DNA of 64,000 bases from Kalaharituber pfeilii. Lineage: Eukaryota; Ascomycota; Pezizomycetes; Pezizales; Pezizaceae. Positions 36,234 to 49,302 of this stretch are shown piece by piece. The stretch covers positions 1,054,001 through 1,118,000 of the forward strand of contig WHUZ01000009.1 of NCBI GenBank assembly GCA_015179045.1, given 5' to 3'. The notes beneath the pieces are model-generated. The model did no database searches. It was not told where the DNA came from and saw nothing but the letters and a program-made list of their open reading frames with translations. The first letter of the stretch is position 1; each line of letters starts with the position of its first letter. The position numbers and the translations under genes are program-made.

Positions 36234-37643
36234 TCAATGCAAATCCATGTCCGTCCCTGGGGTCGCCCAACTCCTGTTATCAAGTTCCATCGGCATCCCT
36301 GGGGCAACCTCGCACGGATTAACTTCATATGTCCCCTCCCGATTATTCACCTGCTTCTCCTCATACTCCTGCCCGCACATTGAACTCAACTGCCCTGTAT
36401 TCATACCAAGCTCGACATCGATATCACCATCGCCCTGTTTTTCTGTCTGGTTTGACTCAGAACTAGATGCAACAGAGTCGACAATGGCATGATGCGAATG
36501 GAGTCTTATGGTGCTCTCCGCAAGTGGGCCTCTGACCACGGGCCCTTGCCCACTGGCTGCAGGACTGGTGCTTCCCTTCTGTCGCTTAAAATGCACGTAG
36601 AGCGAACGTAGCTAACGTAATCTCTGTCAGCGCGATTCAAAGCCGTTCTGGATCTGGAAGGAATTTGGCGTACTCCGGGACAGTTCGCAACAATAATAGC
36701 AGTGCAAGTCTCAAGCATCCTCCAAAAAGCCATAGTTCGAATGCAGCCGATCTTGATAGTGAAATAGATACGCATAATAGTAGCAACAATGACGAAGATT
36801 CCTAGGCTAAATATACAGCCCACCATGAACTTACGTGCAGGTGAGGCACGAAGCCGGTAGACAAGTGGTATTGGGATTGCGAGGAGCAGGATATCAGTTA
36901 GTATGTTGGAGATGCCAATAATCCAGACCTAAAATGACCTCAGGTTCGTCAGTGACAATTTTTTATAATGAGTTGAAGTTGCGTAGGCAGAACAGGGCGG
37001 CCAGGGTTTAACGCCTGGCCATCGTAAACAAAATATTACATATGTAAACGTGCGTACATAATCGTGTCCATCTGTGCAATGACCTTTTAGGGAATTCGAG
37101 TCAGTTTACAGTCACGTCTTCAAGCGCAAATGAAGCTGTCAACTTACTTCCAGGATCTGGGTATATTTGCCAGTATCCTTTAAACGGACGGCACACCAGG
37201 AACATGGATAAGATGCAAGCCAACCATGTTGCTCCAAGTACCCACCATGTCACTTTGATTAACTTCTGTTCTTGCAAATTTTCTTTTATCCTTCCGTAAA
37301 ACACCAAGATGCTGCATTTCAGGGACCAGATCATCGTGATATAGCAGATCCATGCCCCAACAAACATCTTTCCTGTCATGATTCTATTAATCCATTCCTG
37401 ACTCCCAGGGATGATTCTCGGCCGTCTCTCGGCTGGTATCGAGTTGCCTCCATACTTCACAATAAACGGGATAAAGGCCGCGTCAACTGTCCAACACAAT
37501 AATGAAAAGAGGACAAAATATTCCTCTGTCCGCAGTCGTTTTGTGAGAAAGAATCGAATTGCAATCCGGACAATAGCTATAGAGGCACCGATAGAATAAA
37601 GTAACCATGTTTTCAGTTCAACTTCCTCTTGGTGGGCGTCCAT
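36234..37643 (-). CDS. Fungal rhodopsin-domain (PTH11-like) seven-helix protein
   Basis: Plasma-membrane receptor-like protein of the fungal-rhodopsin family common in Pezizomycotina; ligands are mostly unknown. Exons are 37643-37148, 37083-37040, 36928-36617 and 36578-36234, giving 398 aa. The ATG at 37643 is chosen; the frame extends to 37676 only through GTG. Family signs: IRFFLTKRLRTEEYFVLFSL, ITMIWSLKCSILVFYGRI, the Cys-rich loop CRPFKGYWQIYPDPG joined to HCTDGHDYVRTFTY, then NILTDILLLAIPIPLVYRL and a last helix ETCTAIIVANCPGVRQIPS. The second exon is only 44 bp. The last intron is 38 bp, very short, so the Ser/Glu-rich tail (SSSESNQTEKQGDGDIDVE) is the least certain part. Confidence 0.8.
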
Positions 37644-38847
37644 TGTTGTCAGCTGTAGTTGGGTCGATATCAACACGATATGTTACAGTTCTTTGTCAAG
37701 AATAGTCTGGGTGCTAGAGGTAGTCTAGTTGTGCAAGAGGCCTCTAGGCCTTTATGCTTTGGCCCTTCAATACACACGACATAACCGCTCTGACTGGGCA
37801 TGTAGCATGCCTTGTGCCTAAACTAATATTCTATACCTAGTAGCTCATCACATACGCAAAGACCTTGAACATCAATGGCAGCCTCAAGGCTCCCAGGCCA
37901 GGCAGACATGAGGCAGTGTTATAGATGCGTGAAAAAAATAAAAAAAAATAAAAAAAAATACTAAAAAATAATATTGGTGCGTGTCAGATTCTTCCTTGGC
38001 CTGCTGTGGTACCATTCACGATTTGCAGTGTCCCTGTTGAGGAAAAGATGTGCTGTAGGAGTTTCTTGGTTATACCATTAGCGAACTTGCATACCAATTG
38101 GAGGAGTTTGATTCTGCTCAAAGTTAAGTATGTGGACCCCGAGTGCTGGGAACTGCGTGTGCGCGTAGTATGGTCTTGCTCTGGAACTAAGACAGTACGG
38201 AGTGTTTTGGAGCGCTTTCTTACCCGCGCTGCAAATAAGCATATGCTATCATATGCATGTCTAAGATTGCGAACAGCCGCAACATTGTAGCCTCGTCTCA
38301 GGCCATCTCAAGTGGTGTGGGTTACCATGTGATCGCCAAGACAGTAGTGTAGTTAAAGCAGTTTATTTGATGTAAAAGCGCCTACAGCTGGGTGCGAGGC
38401 TGGTTCAACAATGGATGAAAGCTTAACCGGTCAGCGAGCCGGCCGAGCCAAGATCGACAGCACAGTTGGATGAAATGAAAGTTGTGGCACCGTGAATCAA
38501 TTCTATGCCTGCACCCATGTCCCTTGTATGAAAATGGGAACTGCCAATCTTTGAGCTCCAGTTATCACTTGTACAGTATATATGATACAAGCGTCAGCGC
38601 AGATGATGGCTGATGCACTGTAATATTCACGTGATCACACATTTGATCAATAAGCATCCTCACTTTTACAACATCCCTATACTATAACTGGACCTCTGAC
38701 TAGATGTAAGCGGAACCTGGAGCTTGTTGTGGTTTCTACGATAATGTAGTAGATATGGGGTTGTAACTTAGGATAACGCTTGGTGCTTGACTTTCGACAG
38801 GGCAGCTCTTGCTACTGTGCTGGCCCTTCTTATAGTGAATCCTGCAT
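37644..38847. other. Gene-free stretch
   Basis: Intergenic, with A-runs at 37930-37970. No gene recognised. Confidence 0.45.
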
Positions 38848-39646
38848 CACTGTGGTGCAAGGTTTGTATGCAAAACTTGAGTTATTCCCATGGCAGCTGT
38901 CATGTACACCCAAACTTGGTTTCACCTACATAAATTTTCCTGCATTGACGCCAGAGCAGGTGTCAAGGGGATCTTGCGAACTAGTCCCGATACCTTTTCG
39001 GGTGTCACTGTGAATCATACTGCACTGACCCCCAACACTGCTATAGTGACATTAACATGCAGCATAAGATATACACACTCTAGATTCTGAGAACTCTTGT
39101 GACACCTGATACCAGCATACTAAGTATAGTACACTATACACAGGTATAATACTAATGATACTCTGGAAGAGTGTACTTGAAATACCTGCCTATGGAGTCA
39201 TGACTTGAAACTGCCTAGCAGACTAAATATAGCACAGTTTCAACTATATAGACATGCAGAAAACACAAACTCTTCCATAATTTTTTTTGTGTCAACAGAT
39301 TTGAGTTTTGTAGCTCAAGTTTATGCTCGCATGTACTGCCCAGTGCTATAGTAGCAGTGTTAAGTCATGTAATGAAGTTGAAGGAACTTTGCCTGCTTTT
39401 TCCAACTTGGTTCAATTCTTCAATATGATATTCTACTGCGGTGTCGTAACGTTCCAAAAGAATGCCACAGCTGGGTGTCATGTTTCTCATCAGCGTAATT
39501 GCACACCCAGCTGCTGTGTAAGTTACAACAACCTTTCGGGTGTACCTGGACACCATTTCAGGTGTCCTCATACAAAAAGATGACACCCGCGAAATTGACG
39601 CCCCGCCCGGGTGTAGTGACTACACCCGACACTTTGCACCACAGTG
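38848..39646. mobile_element. Non-autonomous TIR element (799 bp), family unassigned
   Basis: Ends are perfect 13-bp inverted repeats CACTGTGGTGCAA, with weaker similarity inward. GCAT precedes the left end (38844-38847) and follows the right end (39647-39650), a likely 4-bp target duplication. Inside are several GGTGT/ACACC short palindromes, such as GGGTGTAGTGACTACACCC. No open frame for a transposase. Confidence 0.75.
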
Positions 39647-41206
39647 GCATGCCTTCTGTCCACTGTCTATCTATGCTATGATATCATAATGTTCTATCTA
39701 TAGACGCTTCTCAGGCACTGCCTAACCTCATCTAGAGGTGCATCCGGACCTGGAGATCCATTCGGTGGCTTTGCTCTAGAGGTCCGTCCGGTGGCTTTGC
39801 CTTCAGTTGGTAGCTTGCGCCGTGCTAAAACCCTTGTGATACATGTCCGTGCCCGACCTGTATTCCAATCTATTTCCCTGCAGTATCTATCAGAAGATAA
39901 GGTCAAATTGTCATTAATTAGCAGCCTTATGGGTCAATTTGAGGCATTTATCATAGCAAATTCTAGGGATGCCAACGGGGAAGAGTTAGGGATAACTGCG
40001 CCACAGCTATTCCGTGGCAACGTTGACAGAGCCCCCAATACCTACCACTTTTCACACTGCCCTATCTTCTTCAATTTTTATTCAAATTGAATTTTGATAA
40101 TTGCGATCAATTCTACGTATCAAAATCTCACAGATTTCAATAGTCCGTAAAGGTCTTAAGTCTTTGGAACACTGTTAGGGATGAGTGAATGAGACCAATC
40201 AATTTTGATCATTGCATCAACAACACCTAGCAAAAATGTTGTTTTGACTGTCTATCTTGATTGCCAAGCGGCGTTACTAATAACGGTTGCGGACGCCTTT
40301 AATCAACACATTTTGATCCTACATTTCAAAACCCGATAAGAACACAACAAAAATCGTAAAAATGTCAAACTGCATATAGATATGAACAGAATTGAGTAAA
40401 GAATCAATCTATGTTGCGTTTTTTAATTTGGCAAATTTTGGTGGGAGACTCCTAACTGAGTTACATACATACTACTAGTACAAATTAGGTAAGATTATGC
40501 ATTAGTAAGTAGGAAATTTTCTTAAAAGGGTTAAGTCTAAAGTACATGAGGCATGAGAACAAAGTAGAGTACATGTAATTACCATGTGCTTTTATCCACC
40601 ACTTGCCGATCACTTTTATATATATATTTCTGAAATTGTTTAATTTCATAGGTATATCCATAAAAGTATGCATTAAGAAGTCGCATAGAATGCTCATAAT
40701 AGTGAAAATCAGAAGCAGTACTTACAGAATATAAAGCAGCAGGTACAGTACTTCGTAAATCTTCAAAGTTATATTGACAGTTCTCACAAGCATAGTATTT
40801 TGCTGCACACCAAAATCATTCAATAAAATTCAACGCACAATGAAACTTTGAATAAAAGATTATAAGCTGGTTTGCTGCTTCTAATTCTGTACTTACTAGT
40901 ACAGTAGAAGCGAAGTGCAAGAGGCATGTATTCTGCACAGTTGAGGGCGAGAGCGGTATTCCGTATGGTAGAGGGTATGAAAGCGAAGTGCAAGAGGCGT
41001 GCAATTCTGTACAGTAGAAGCGAAGTGCAAGAGGCGTGTATTCTGCACAGTAGAGGTATTCCGTATGGTAAAGGGAGGGGGGGTCAAAGAGCGAAAAGAG
41101 AAAAAGAGGCTGTATTAGTAAGCGAAATGAAGTGTTGATTAAAGCCGTCCACAACCATATCCCTTGCACTACCCTGCCCCCCCCCCCGTTGCAAAACCTC
41201 ATGAAT
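39647..41206. other. Gene-free stretch with a short minisatellite
   Basis: GAAGCGAAGTGCAAGAGGC-type units at 40908, 40980 and 41018, interleaved with ATTCTGCACAGT and ATTCCGTATGGTA, form an irregular tandem array (about 40905-41075). No gene recognised. Confidence 0.5.
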
Positions 41207-41968
41207 GAGACCTTCCGCAACGCCGTCTAGACGTGCGAAAACGCCACTCAACCAGGGTGCGGTCTAGATGGCTCAAAAGACCTTCCGCAAAATTTTAAAC
41301 TGACAAGGGGTGAGAAGAGAAGGAGTATTGCATTTTTCAACTATGTAGTGGACTACGAAAGACTTTGCAGTTGATGATGCCTCACCAATTAGTAGGAGAA
41401 CAAATTTGAAATTATCAGTAATACAAGTTCTTTATTGGATTTTATTGTTTCATGGTGGAAGCATCTTTTGGCATTTGATCATGTCCTATTATGATAAATC
41501 TAGGAAAGCTAATGCAACTAATGCAATATGCAAATGCTATACTGTACATCAGAAAAATAATTGTGCCTTAGCTACATGTTTCATTGATGGAACTCTTTGA
41601 GGAATTGCAAAGACTTGTACGATGTCAACATACAGAGTCTGGCACGAGAACACAACCTTTTTGTCATAATGCAACCACTGCTTGAAGTATTATGCAGCAG
41701 TAATACCACATTTGCCGCATCAAACCTTGTTGCATCGGCGTTAAGATGTTAGCTTGCAGGATGGTTTTTAACCCCTCCTTGATCTTTCGCTTCTTGTGCA
41801 TTTTTTAAAGAAGTTATGGTATTAAGGTAAAGTACAGACTTTCAGCTATCAATAAATACCTCTAGCAATAAAATCAGAGGGTTCGTTGAGGTGCTATAGC
41901 GGTTCAAAGTTCTAGACGTAAAAACGGGGGGTTTCCGTCTACTTCCAGACGGCGTTGTGGAAGGTCTC
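41207..41968. mobile_element. Putative TIR element (~0.76 kb)
   Basis: Left end GAGACCTTCCGCAACGCCGT and the complement of the right end GAGACCTTCCACAACGCCGT differ at one of 20 bases. A third partial copy (AAGACCTTCCGCAA) lies at about 41279. No clear target duplication, so the true ends may lie slightly outward. No transposase frame. Confidence 0.6.
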
Positions 41969-44410
41969 TTCGTTGGGGTTGAATTGGAACACAAGCCATT
42001 CCGACAAGAACATCCCTGGAGTCACCCTGGGATTTGTTAAATCTCCCTATTAACAGGTGGATATCCCTTCCGTAGGCCCTGACAGAGCTCGCTCTCGACT
42101 GTGCCCGATACTGAACCGGACTAGACTGAATTTGAACTCGGCTGGTCGCTGGGCTGGATCTTGAGTTGCTTGTTGTTGGATGTACGTAATAGTAGCAGTC
42201 CAAAGATTAGTACTCCAAAGTTTTCTCTTACTTTGAGTTACTTTTTCTTACGCATATAAGGCACAATGTTACACTTTCCTACTTGCACTTGTCTGAAGAT
42301 TATACCGTATTACAGCGGTCGGCTGGATTTACACTTTTTCTCAACCATAGTGCAAACCAGGAATGCCCTCATTTCATTTTTCCCCCACCTAGGGCCCTGT
42401 CTAAACCGGTTTTGTCTGTCAAAGTGTTTCCTGTGCTATGCATAAATCGACAACCGCCCTCCGCAGATCCAATAGTAGAATCACGCATCTCAGAACTTTC
42501 TCCTAAGCCCTATTTCTTCACACCGCCCTCCCTTCAAAACATACCCAAGTACAAAGGTTCCAAAATTTTCCATTACTGGATCATGTTTCCTTCGATTGAT
42601 ATGCGGCTGGGAGTGAGAATGTTATATAAGGATTCTGTGACATATCAAGCCCCTGACCCCGGTTTGGCCGCTGCATCGGCAAGCAAGTTTCCAAAAGTTC
42701 TTTCGTTGAAATTGAGAATTGGTTTTTTTTCTCATTCTCAAACATAACATCTACTGTCCCAAGGAAGTTTAACTCTCGAAGGTGACTATTCCACTAGGTG
42801 TCTCGCATTGGAATCAAAGTCCAACAAGATTTCGGATCTGATTGCGGCCGAAGTGAACCATATACAAGTCGATTAGGGATACTGTAAGGTTTTGGAATCC
42901 CGTGATTAGAGCTCAATTGTGGCAACATATTATTTTCCCTTTGAGTAACACCAGTCTCGGAACTAAGCCGTTTGTAGTTCAAACCGTCCATTACGGTCGG
43001 AGGGGTTACGAGACTAGGTCGGAGGGTTTGTTGCAACCAGACTAGCATATATGCACACATACATACCTGATACCGTTTCATACCTACTGCTGGGAAGCTC
43101 TTCCCACACGGTGATACTCTTTGTTGCTTTGGAGAAATTTTCTAGTTCTTCCATGCAGTCTATATGTACTAGTACGTGGATCACCATGGCCATATTCCCC
43201 AATATTCTATCCAACAGGCACTTCACCGATCGCGGGTCTCATGAATTTTAACTCCGCAATTACCTCGCATTGCATACGCAGCTATTATCGCACCGTATTG
43301 TTGCTTACAGAGCAAAGGTTTATTTGCTTTTTCCGTGCAGGCAGCTTGTGATACGTGCAATATTCCTATCAGACCCGAGCAGACTTGATTTGTAATATAC
43401 GGTTGATCCTATGAGAACCATATGGTGCATCGACAGTATTTCCCAATGGATCTACTTAGATGTATGTTCCAGATGCAGAGAGGCTATTCAGGATGCACAT
43501 CTGATTACCAGTACCAATTTGCTAATTCGAAGTCCAAAAACTCCGAAGCATCCATCCCCAGCGCTTTGGCTGGATTGCTAAACCGGAAGGATCTCAGTCA
43601 CATTGGACTTCTTATCAGGCACTAGGCACCCTAGGTTGCAACTGTGATGTATCCACTGACAGTAGGAGGATTCGCATTCGTCATCTAACTGTTGAAGTGC
43701 ACTAGGAGGCTCCATCACATTATTCAAAAAAAAAAAAAAAAATACTCTGTACTACGGTAGGTGAGGAGATATAAACGGGAGCCGATTTCATGAAGATATG
43801 TAATTCTTTTTTGAGTCGACTGGCAGAGTCTCGGCCATGATGGCTAGGTTAGCTAGCGTCCTGACAAATATCGACTTCCGCTCAGCGCCGTTGCTACATA
43901 CAGTATGCAACTAAGTACTCGAGTACATAGAGTACTCATACAGTCGCCTCAATGACGTTATTTGCCTAGCCTCATGCCAAGACCCTTTTCAAGCCAAAAC
44001 GGATATAGTCCCCTCTACTCGATTAATAATTAGTAGTGCAAATCAGGGTCCAAAACTCCGCGATCTACAATTGTAGGTTTTGAGTAGCACAGGTACCGAA
44101 TTTTTTTTTTTCTGGAAGAACGATATGCTTACAGACTGCTCAGCGGATCCCTGTTACTGTCCTAACTCCGTCTTTACTTCCGTAATCCCTAGAGAAACTT
44201 TAAGAGTTCTCTGATATATATTGCTATTAACAGTTATCACTAGCTTGAGTAAACAGGTATAAATCCTTCTGGACTCCTCCCCATCAAAGACCTTACCCAA
44301 CAAATCCCAATTGAGCGTATCTATACAGCAGTCCGCACAACATCCGCAGCAGCAAGCCCATTTTCCCCTTACAAAGTGAATAGGCGCAATTGAGAGAATC
44401 TGATACCACC
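41969..44410. other. Gene-free stretch upstream of the flavin oxidoreductase
   Basis: A 154-codon open frame at 42283-42747 starts with TTG and is not recognised. GTACTCGAGTAC occurs at 43915-43926. No credible gene. Confidence 0.45.
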
Positions 44411-45773
44411 ATGACGAAGGAAGAACAACCAGTGCTTATCAATGTTGCCGCACCTGGCATCTCATACTTCACTCCTGCACAGGTTCCTGCTCCAGGAACG
44501 ATACTTGCCGAGGAGGGGAAGGTGGTGCCAAAGGTTTTCGAGCCGATTAAGATTCGGGATTTGGAGTTCCAGAATAGAATAATTGTGAGTCTTACCCTTG
44601 ATCACCAAATCCACACTTTTCATATTGCCAGAGTCAGAATTGATAATTAACTTGATTATGCATTTGACAGGTCTCTCCCATGTGCCAATACTCCGCTGAA
44701 CTACCTCTCAACACCCCCACTCTCTGGCACATAGGCCACTTCGGCGGCATTTGGACGCGTGCTGGCCCAGGCCTCACCATCATCGAAGCCACGGCCGTGG
44801 AGCCCCGGGGTCGCATCTCGCCACAAGATTTGGTTCTGTGGTCCGATTCGCAAATTCCCGCCTATGCCTCCCTTGTCGAGTTCGCCCACTCCCAAAACCA
44901 AAAGATCGGAATTCAAATAGCGCATGCGGGGCGCAAAGCTGGAACTGTCGCCCCGTGGCTCAGCGGTGCGGCGCTTGCCCCAAAGGAGGACGGGGGGTTT
45001 GCGGATGATGTTATCGGGCCACATGGAGGAAGGGAGAGCATGTGGGATGAGCGTCATGCTGTTCCGAAGGCATTGAGTACAGAGGAGGTCGAGAATGTGG
45101 TGAAATTATTCCAAAATACGGCTATCATGGCAGTCAAGGCAGGGTTTGACGTTATTGAGATTCATGGCGCCCACGGGTACTTGATTTCCTCTTTCCTTTC
45201 CCCCGCAACAAACCACCGAACCGACAAATATGGCGGGTCGTTTGAGAACCGCATCCGGCTCCTCCTTGAGGTGACCAAGGCCGTCCGCGAAGTGATACCA
45301 GCCGGTATGCCTCTCTTTGTCCGTGTGAACGCATCAGATCTCATCGAGCACACCTTCCCGACCTCGGAAGCCGCCGAGCAAAACTCTTGGACCGTGAAAC
45401 AGACAGCTGAACTCGCCAAAATTCTCGCCACCGTCGGTGTCGACCTTCTAGATGTCTCGTCCGGTGGGAACCATCCCAGTCAGAAAATTGTATCTGGGAG
45501 ACAGATTGAGTTTGCAGAGTTTATAAGGAGGGAAGTGAAAAAGAGTGGGGCGAACATTATGGTGGGCGCGGTGGGGGAAATAACGTCGGGAGTCCAGGCG
45601 GAGGGATTTTAGAGCGGGGAGGCGCGGATGTAGTGTTTGTGGGGAGAGCGTTCCAGAGGAAACCGGCATTGGTGTGGGATTGGGCGGATGAGCTTGGGGT
45701 AAAGGTGCAAGTCACGAATCAGGTGGGGTGGCCAGTGAAGGGGAGGGGATATAAGGGGCGCGCGAAGATGTAG
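44411..45773 (+). pseudogene. Old Yellow Enzyme-type flavin oxidoreductase with a one-base frameshift
   Basis: FMN-dependent NAD(P)H oxidoreductase of the YqjM-like Old Yellow Enzyme group, which reduces activated C=C bonds. Exon 1 is 44411-44584; an 86-bp intron (GTGAGT...TTGACAG) joins in frame to VSPMCQYSAELPLNTPTLWH. Family motifs follow: IQIAHAGRKAG (His-Gly-Arg-type site), VIEIHGAHGYLISSFLSP, NHRTDKYGGSFENRIRLLLE and VGAVGEITSG. At 45600-45612 the frame stops (QAEGF). The next frame continues the family sequence (ILERGGADVVFVGRAFQRKP) to 45773. One G is missing in a GGG run near 45601-45603, so it is either a real inactivating mutation or a sequence error. Restoring one base gives a normal length of ~425 aa. 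Confidence 0.85.
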
Positions 45774-46489
45774 AGTTAGAAAGAGTGGAGAGAAGTTAGT
45801 GGACGGAGCGGGGGTTTTATGTTTTCAGATAAAATGGCGATACCATATCCTGTATTTTGATAGATTTTATAATTTTCGGTTTGAACTGCTTTTTTTGCTT
45901 TCGATATTTTCTCCGTGGTTGGGTTTGTCGGGTGTATATTAGAAAGATTTAGTTGTTTCCCCCTTAATTTGTGCTAGAGAGAGCTCTGGATGCTTTGAGG
46001 GCGACGACAAATTGCAATATGGCCGCATAGGAATAATGATCACTTGTTGCCCTCCTCTTGCCCAACGTATACACAGTCCTTTGAGGGAATTTAATCCCCT
46101 GCTTTCCTGTAATGCATCCATATTCTCACGTATTTTCTGCATCTCCGAAGCGTTTCTCCACATGCACGTGGGCTGTAAAAATAAAAGAGGTCGAGAGTGA
46201 ACTGCAACGTCGGGCGGTTTCTCTATAATTTGACTATCACTCGAGCCCAACTACCATTTGCTGTGCAATTAATAAGGAGATTGTACGAGGGATCGGCTCA
46301 ATCAAGGAGCTTCTGAGAGTATGCTTTCAATTACAAAATATATCAAGCAATACAATTAGCATTTGACCTTTCATAGAACTAATTGCGCTTTTGGGGTCGG
46401 TTTCGCCGGCGTCCCTTCACAGTTTACCAAACACTCACCCTGCCCCCACTCCTTATCCCTCACAGTTGGGTTCTCCCAAAACCTCCCAC
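45774..46489. other. Intergenic
   Basis: Downstream of the flavin oxidoreductase. No gene recognised. Confidence 0.45.
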
Positions 46490-46955
46490 TAACTATCCCC
46501 AACCGCCAACCTCACCGGAATCCGCGCACTTTCCTCCAGGCTCTTTGGTGGCCTTGGCCCCCCTTCCCCATTGCCCTCTCCGCCATGTGAGTGTCAACCC
46601 ATCCTGGGCAGCAGCAGTTGATAATCTTATCCGGGTTCTCGAATGCCATATCCCTGTCAATGCTGTAGTTGCAGCTTTGGTAACGGAGTAGCAATTGTCA
46701 GGCCAGCCTTCTGTCGCGGGATCGACGCCATTGCGCAGAAGGGTTAGGTAGGATTCCATCATGGCGGACAGTTTTGCGATTGTCAGGGTCGGGGAGGATA
46801 TTCGGGCTCTCAGGGAAGGGGAAGTGAAGAAGCTGAGGTGGCATGCGACGGAGATGTTGACGATGCGGCCTTGGGGGGAGAATGGGAAGGCAAGGCACAT
46901 CTTGGGGGGACTTACCACCTAATTAACTACAATCCCCCCCCCCCCCCCCCAAAAA

Positions 46956-46988
<33 letters not shown>

Positions 46989-47471
46989 CGGCCCATACAT
47001 GGATGGGTGAATGGGTGTACATTAAGTGTCCCATGGTAGTTGATTGCAATCATTTGCTCTGCCTCCTTCAACGGCATCTTCCCCGCCCCGTCCAGAGCTC
47101 CCTCTCAGCCCTCATCGGATCCAAAGCTACACTCGCATTATTGATCAACATATCTAACTTGCCATGCTTCTTTTCACAAAATCCACAGTCTTGTAGATAC
47201 TGTCACGATTTCATGTATCCAACTGGTGATATTTCAGTTTCATTCCGCCCACGTAGGGAACTTCCTCCCCGATCACGCCTTCATCGTTCAAAGGTTGCTC
47301 ATGGTGAACGGTGCCATGCAGGAGACAGCTTGCAGCGTTTTCACCACGTTGAGTGTCTCGTGCGGTGAGATTGATGATAGAACCCGGGGGCGCTTGGAAT
47401 AGGAGCGAGCGCACGATGCCGAAGCCAATACCTTTGTTGGTGCCAGTAATGAGAAATATTTTATGGTTCAT
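46490..47471 (-). pseudogene. Decayed carbonyl-reductase-like short-chain dehydrogenase
   Basis: On the minus strand the start MNHKIFLITGTNKGIGFGIV carries the TGxxxGIG NADP-binding motif, followed by NLTARDTQRGE and a YHQLDT segment. Then the frame breaks. Later pieces in other frames give KLDMLINNASVALDPM (NNAG region), EQMIAINYHGT, GRIVNISVACH, GWPDNCYSVTKAATTAL (the YxxxK site) and IINCCCPGWVDTHMA. A C-run plus A-run (46937-46986) lies between the NYHGT and GRIVNIS parts. Order and content match carbonyl-reductase-type SDRs, but at least four frame changes make it a pseudogene. Confidence 0.8.
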
Positions 47472-49302
47472 GGTCTTTTGAAACTGGCAAATGAATTTTT
47501 GTAATTAACCGGGTGTTCCCTTAGCTGAGGGAAGTAAACTGCTAGTTGCGGCACTGGTGAGAGTGCGCCACTGCGCCCAGAGGCATTTGTGTTTTGCGAT
47601 TCATGATCACATGAACACATGAAAATTATGAAGATAACATTTGGGAATGACGTTAGATGTGTAGGAACTGGGGCTAGATATTACACTGTTTAGCGAGGCT
47701 ACTTAGGTTTATAGCGTCATTTGGTATCTTTGCTGACCCCATGCAGGTTTAGGCTACCTTGTTTAGGCTTAACAGGTGCTTGTCATTACCCTGAATACGA
47801 GCCTTTTGTGTCCTTCTAAATGGTTATCACATTTAAACCGCGCCACTAGTGTCATTGGGTAATAAAATAAGAGGTCCAAGTACAAAAGCTGGAAAGAAGT
47901 AGACAATGAAAAGTTGAACCATATCGTGCATATCCAGGAATACATTGACGAAATATGCTATGAACCTGACAACACTACAAACACAATACAATACAAGTTG
48001 TATTGTATTATACAACGCGTAATCACCTCACATCCGCGGCCTGTACAGTGTGACATGCTGGAGATAAATAACTCAATATGATCTCTGGGGCGATGCTCGT
48101 TGAATAGTATGTGTACAGCACTAATGGCATGATGATCCGGGGCTCATGACAGGCCTACTCTCCTGTGGCGCTTAGCCAATCCAGTGCCGGCTGACGCAGC
48201 CATTACTATGATGCCCGGAGCTCGACACGTGATCCATGTGTACTAGTATGCGCGCGCATGCTTGTGGTCGTTCGCCAAGGCCGCTCGGGCAGGTCCATCA
48301 AGATCACATCTCTCCTCCACTCAAATATTTATAGTCATTTGGATATTATTCTTCTGAGAGTCCAAAATCAAACATCGGAATCACGAAAATGGCTTTCTGC
48401 CAACTAATTGCTACTACGTACGTAATACAGAATTCCAAGCCAACGAGTTTGTAGTAATCCCCGCACACTTTTTTTTTTTGGTTTAAAACTCGTGTACAGC
48501 TCTGCTCGACTGTGAAGAGACACGGCTAACCTCTCTGCGCTCCTTCCAAATACGCATCTGCGTACACCTCTCCTGTGCCGAAACAGGTAGTTAGCACCAT
48601 CGCAATGTCTTTGTCAACAGCACACTGCGCTTTCTGATCTTGGAGCGTTCTATGTGGCGGCACACTACTTTCTTCATGCTTCAGTGCCTCCACGAGCACC
48701 AATCGCGAATTCGAAGTTACCCACTTGTTCCGATTTGATATCAAACATCACTTATTTGTCGAGTTACAACATGGCCTATCCTGAGCCCAGCTACTGTGGC
48801 CGTTCTCCTGATGCAGACATTATACTAATTCCAAAAGCATGGAGTTCTGAACTCTGAAGCCCCCTCCCTCCCGTTGACTTCAAAACCCTTGGTCCCAGTC
48901 GAGTATTCACTGTGACAATATGGCAACCGCATCAATTTTTCTGTCTTCTTAGGCTTCCTGCATCCCTGAAGGTTAAAGAGCTCCAGAAAGTATGGGCCCT
49001 TCAAACATCTCATGTGTCATTTCCGCTTCCGCAATGGGACATCAATGGACTCTTGGCAAGTTAAATCAAATTACAGCCACAACTAAGGTTTTTCAGGATC
49101 TGGCAATAGTAGATACGATGTGAGGCATCGGCTAGTCAAATATGAGTAAAATATGTCGCATTGACCAACAGGATATACGATGAGACTTTTTTCCAATCCA
49201 AGGAATGCAATGTCCATTGCGGACAAAGTTGGGTATATATACATAAACGTTTTTGTCAGACAAGGGGTTCATGTCCAACAGTACATCCTCTCGTACCAGA
49301 TT
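47472..49302. other. Intergenic
   Basis: No gene with confident support. Short open frames near 48389 (plus) and 48526-48744 (minus) are noted but cannot be assembled into a convincing model. Confidence 0.4.

Noticed and set aside
42283..42747. 154-codon open frame
   Set aside because: Starts with TTG, has no recognisable motif and lies between transposon remnants; probably chance.
48366..48857. Possible small secreted-type gene starting ATGGCTTTCTGCC at 48389 and ending at 48857
   Set aside because: Several splice combinations open a frame, but none gives consistent signals, phase and a recognisable protein. The minus strand has an equally plausible frame at 48526-48744.
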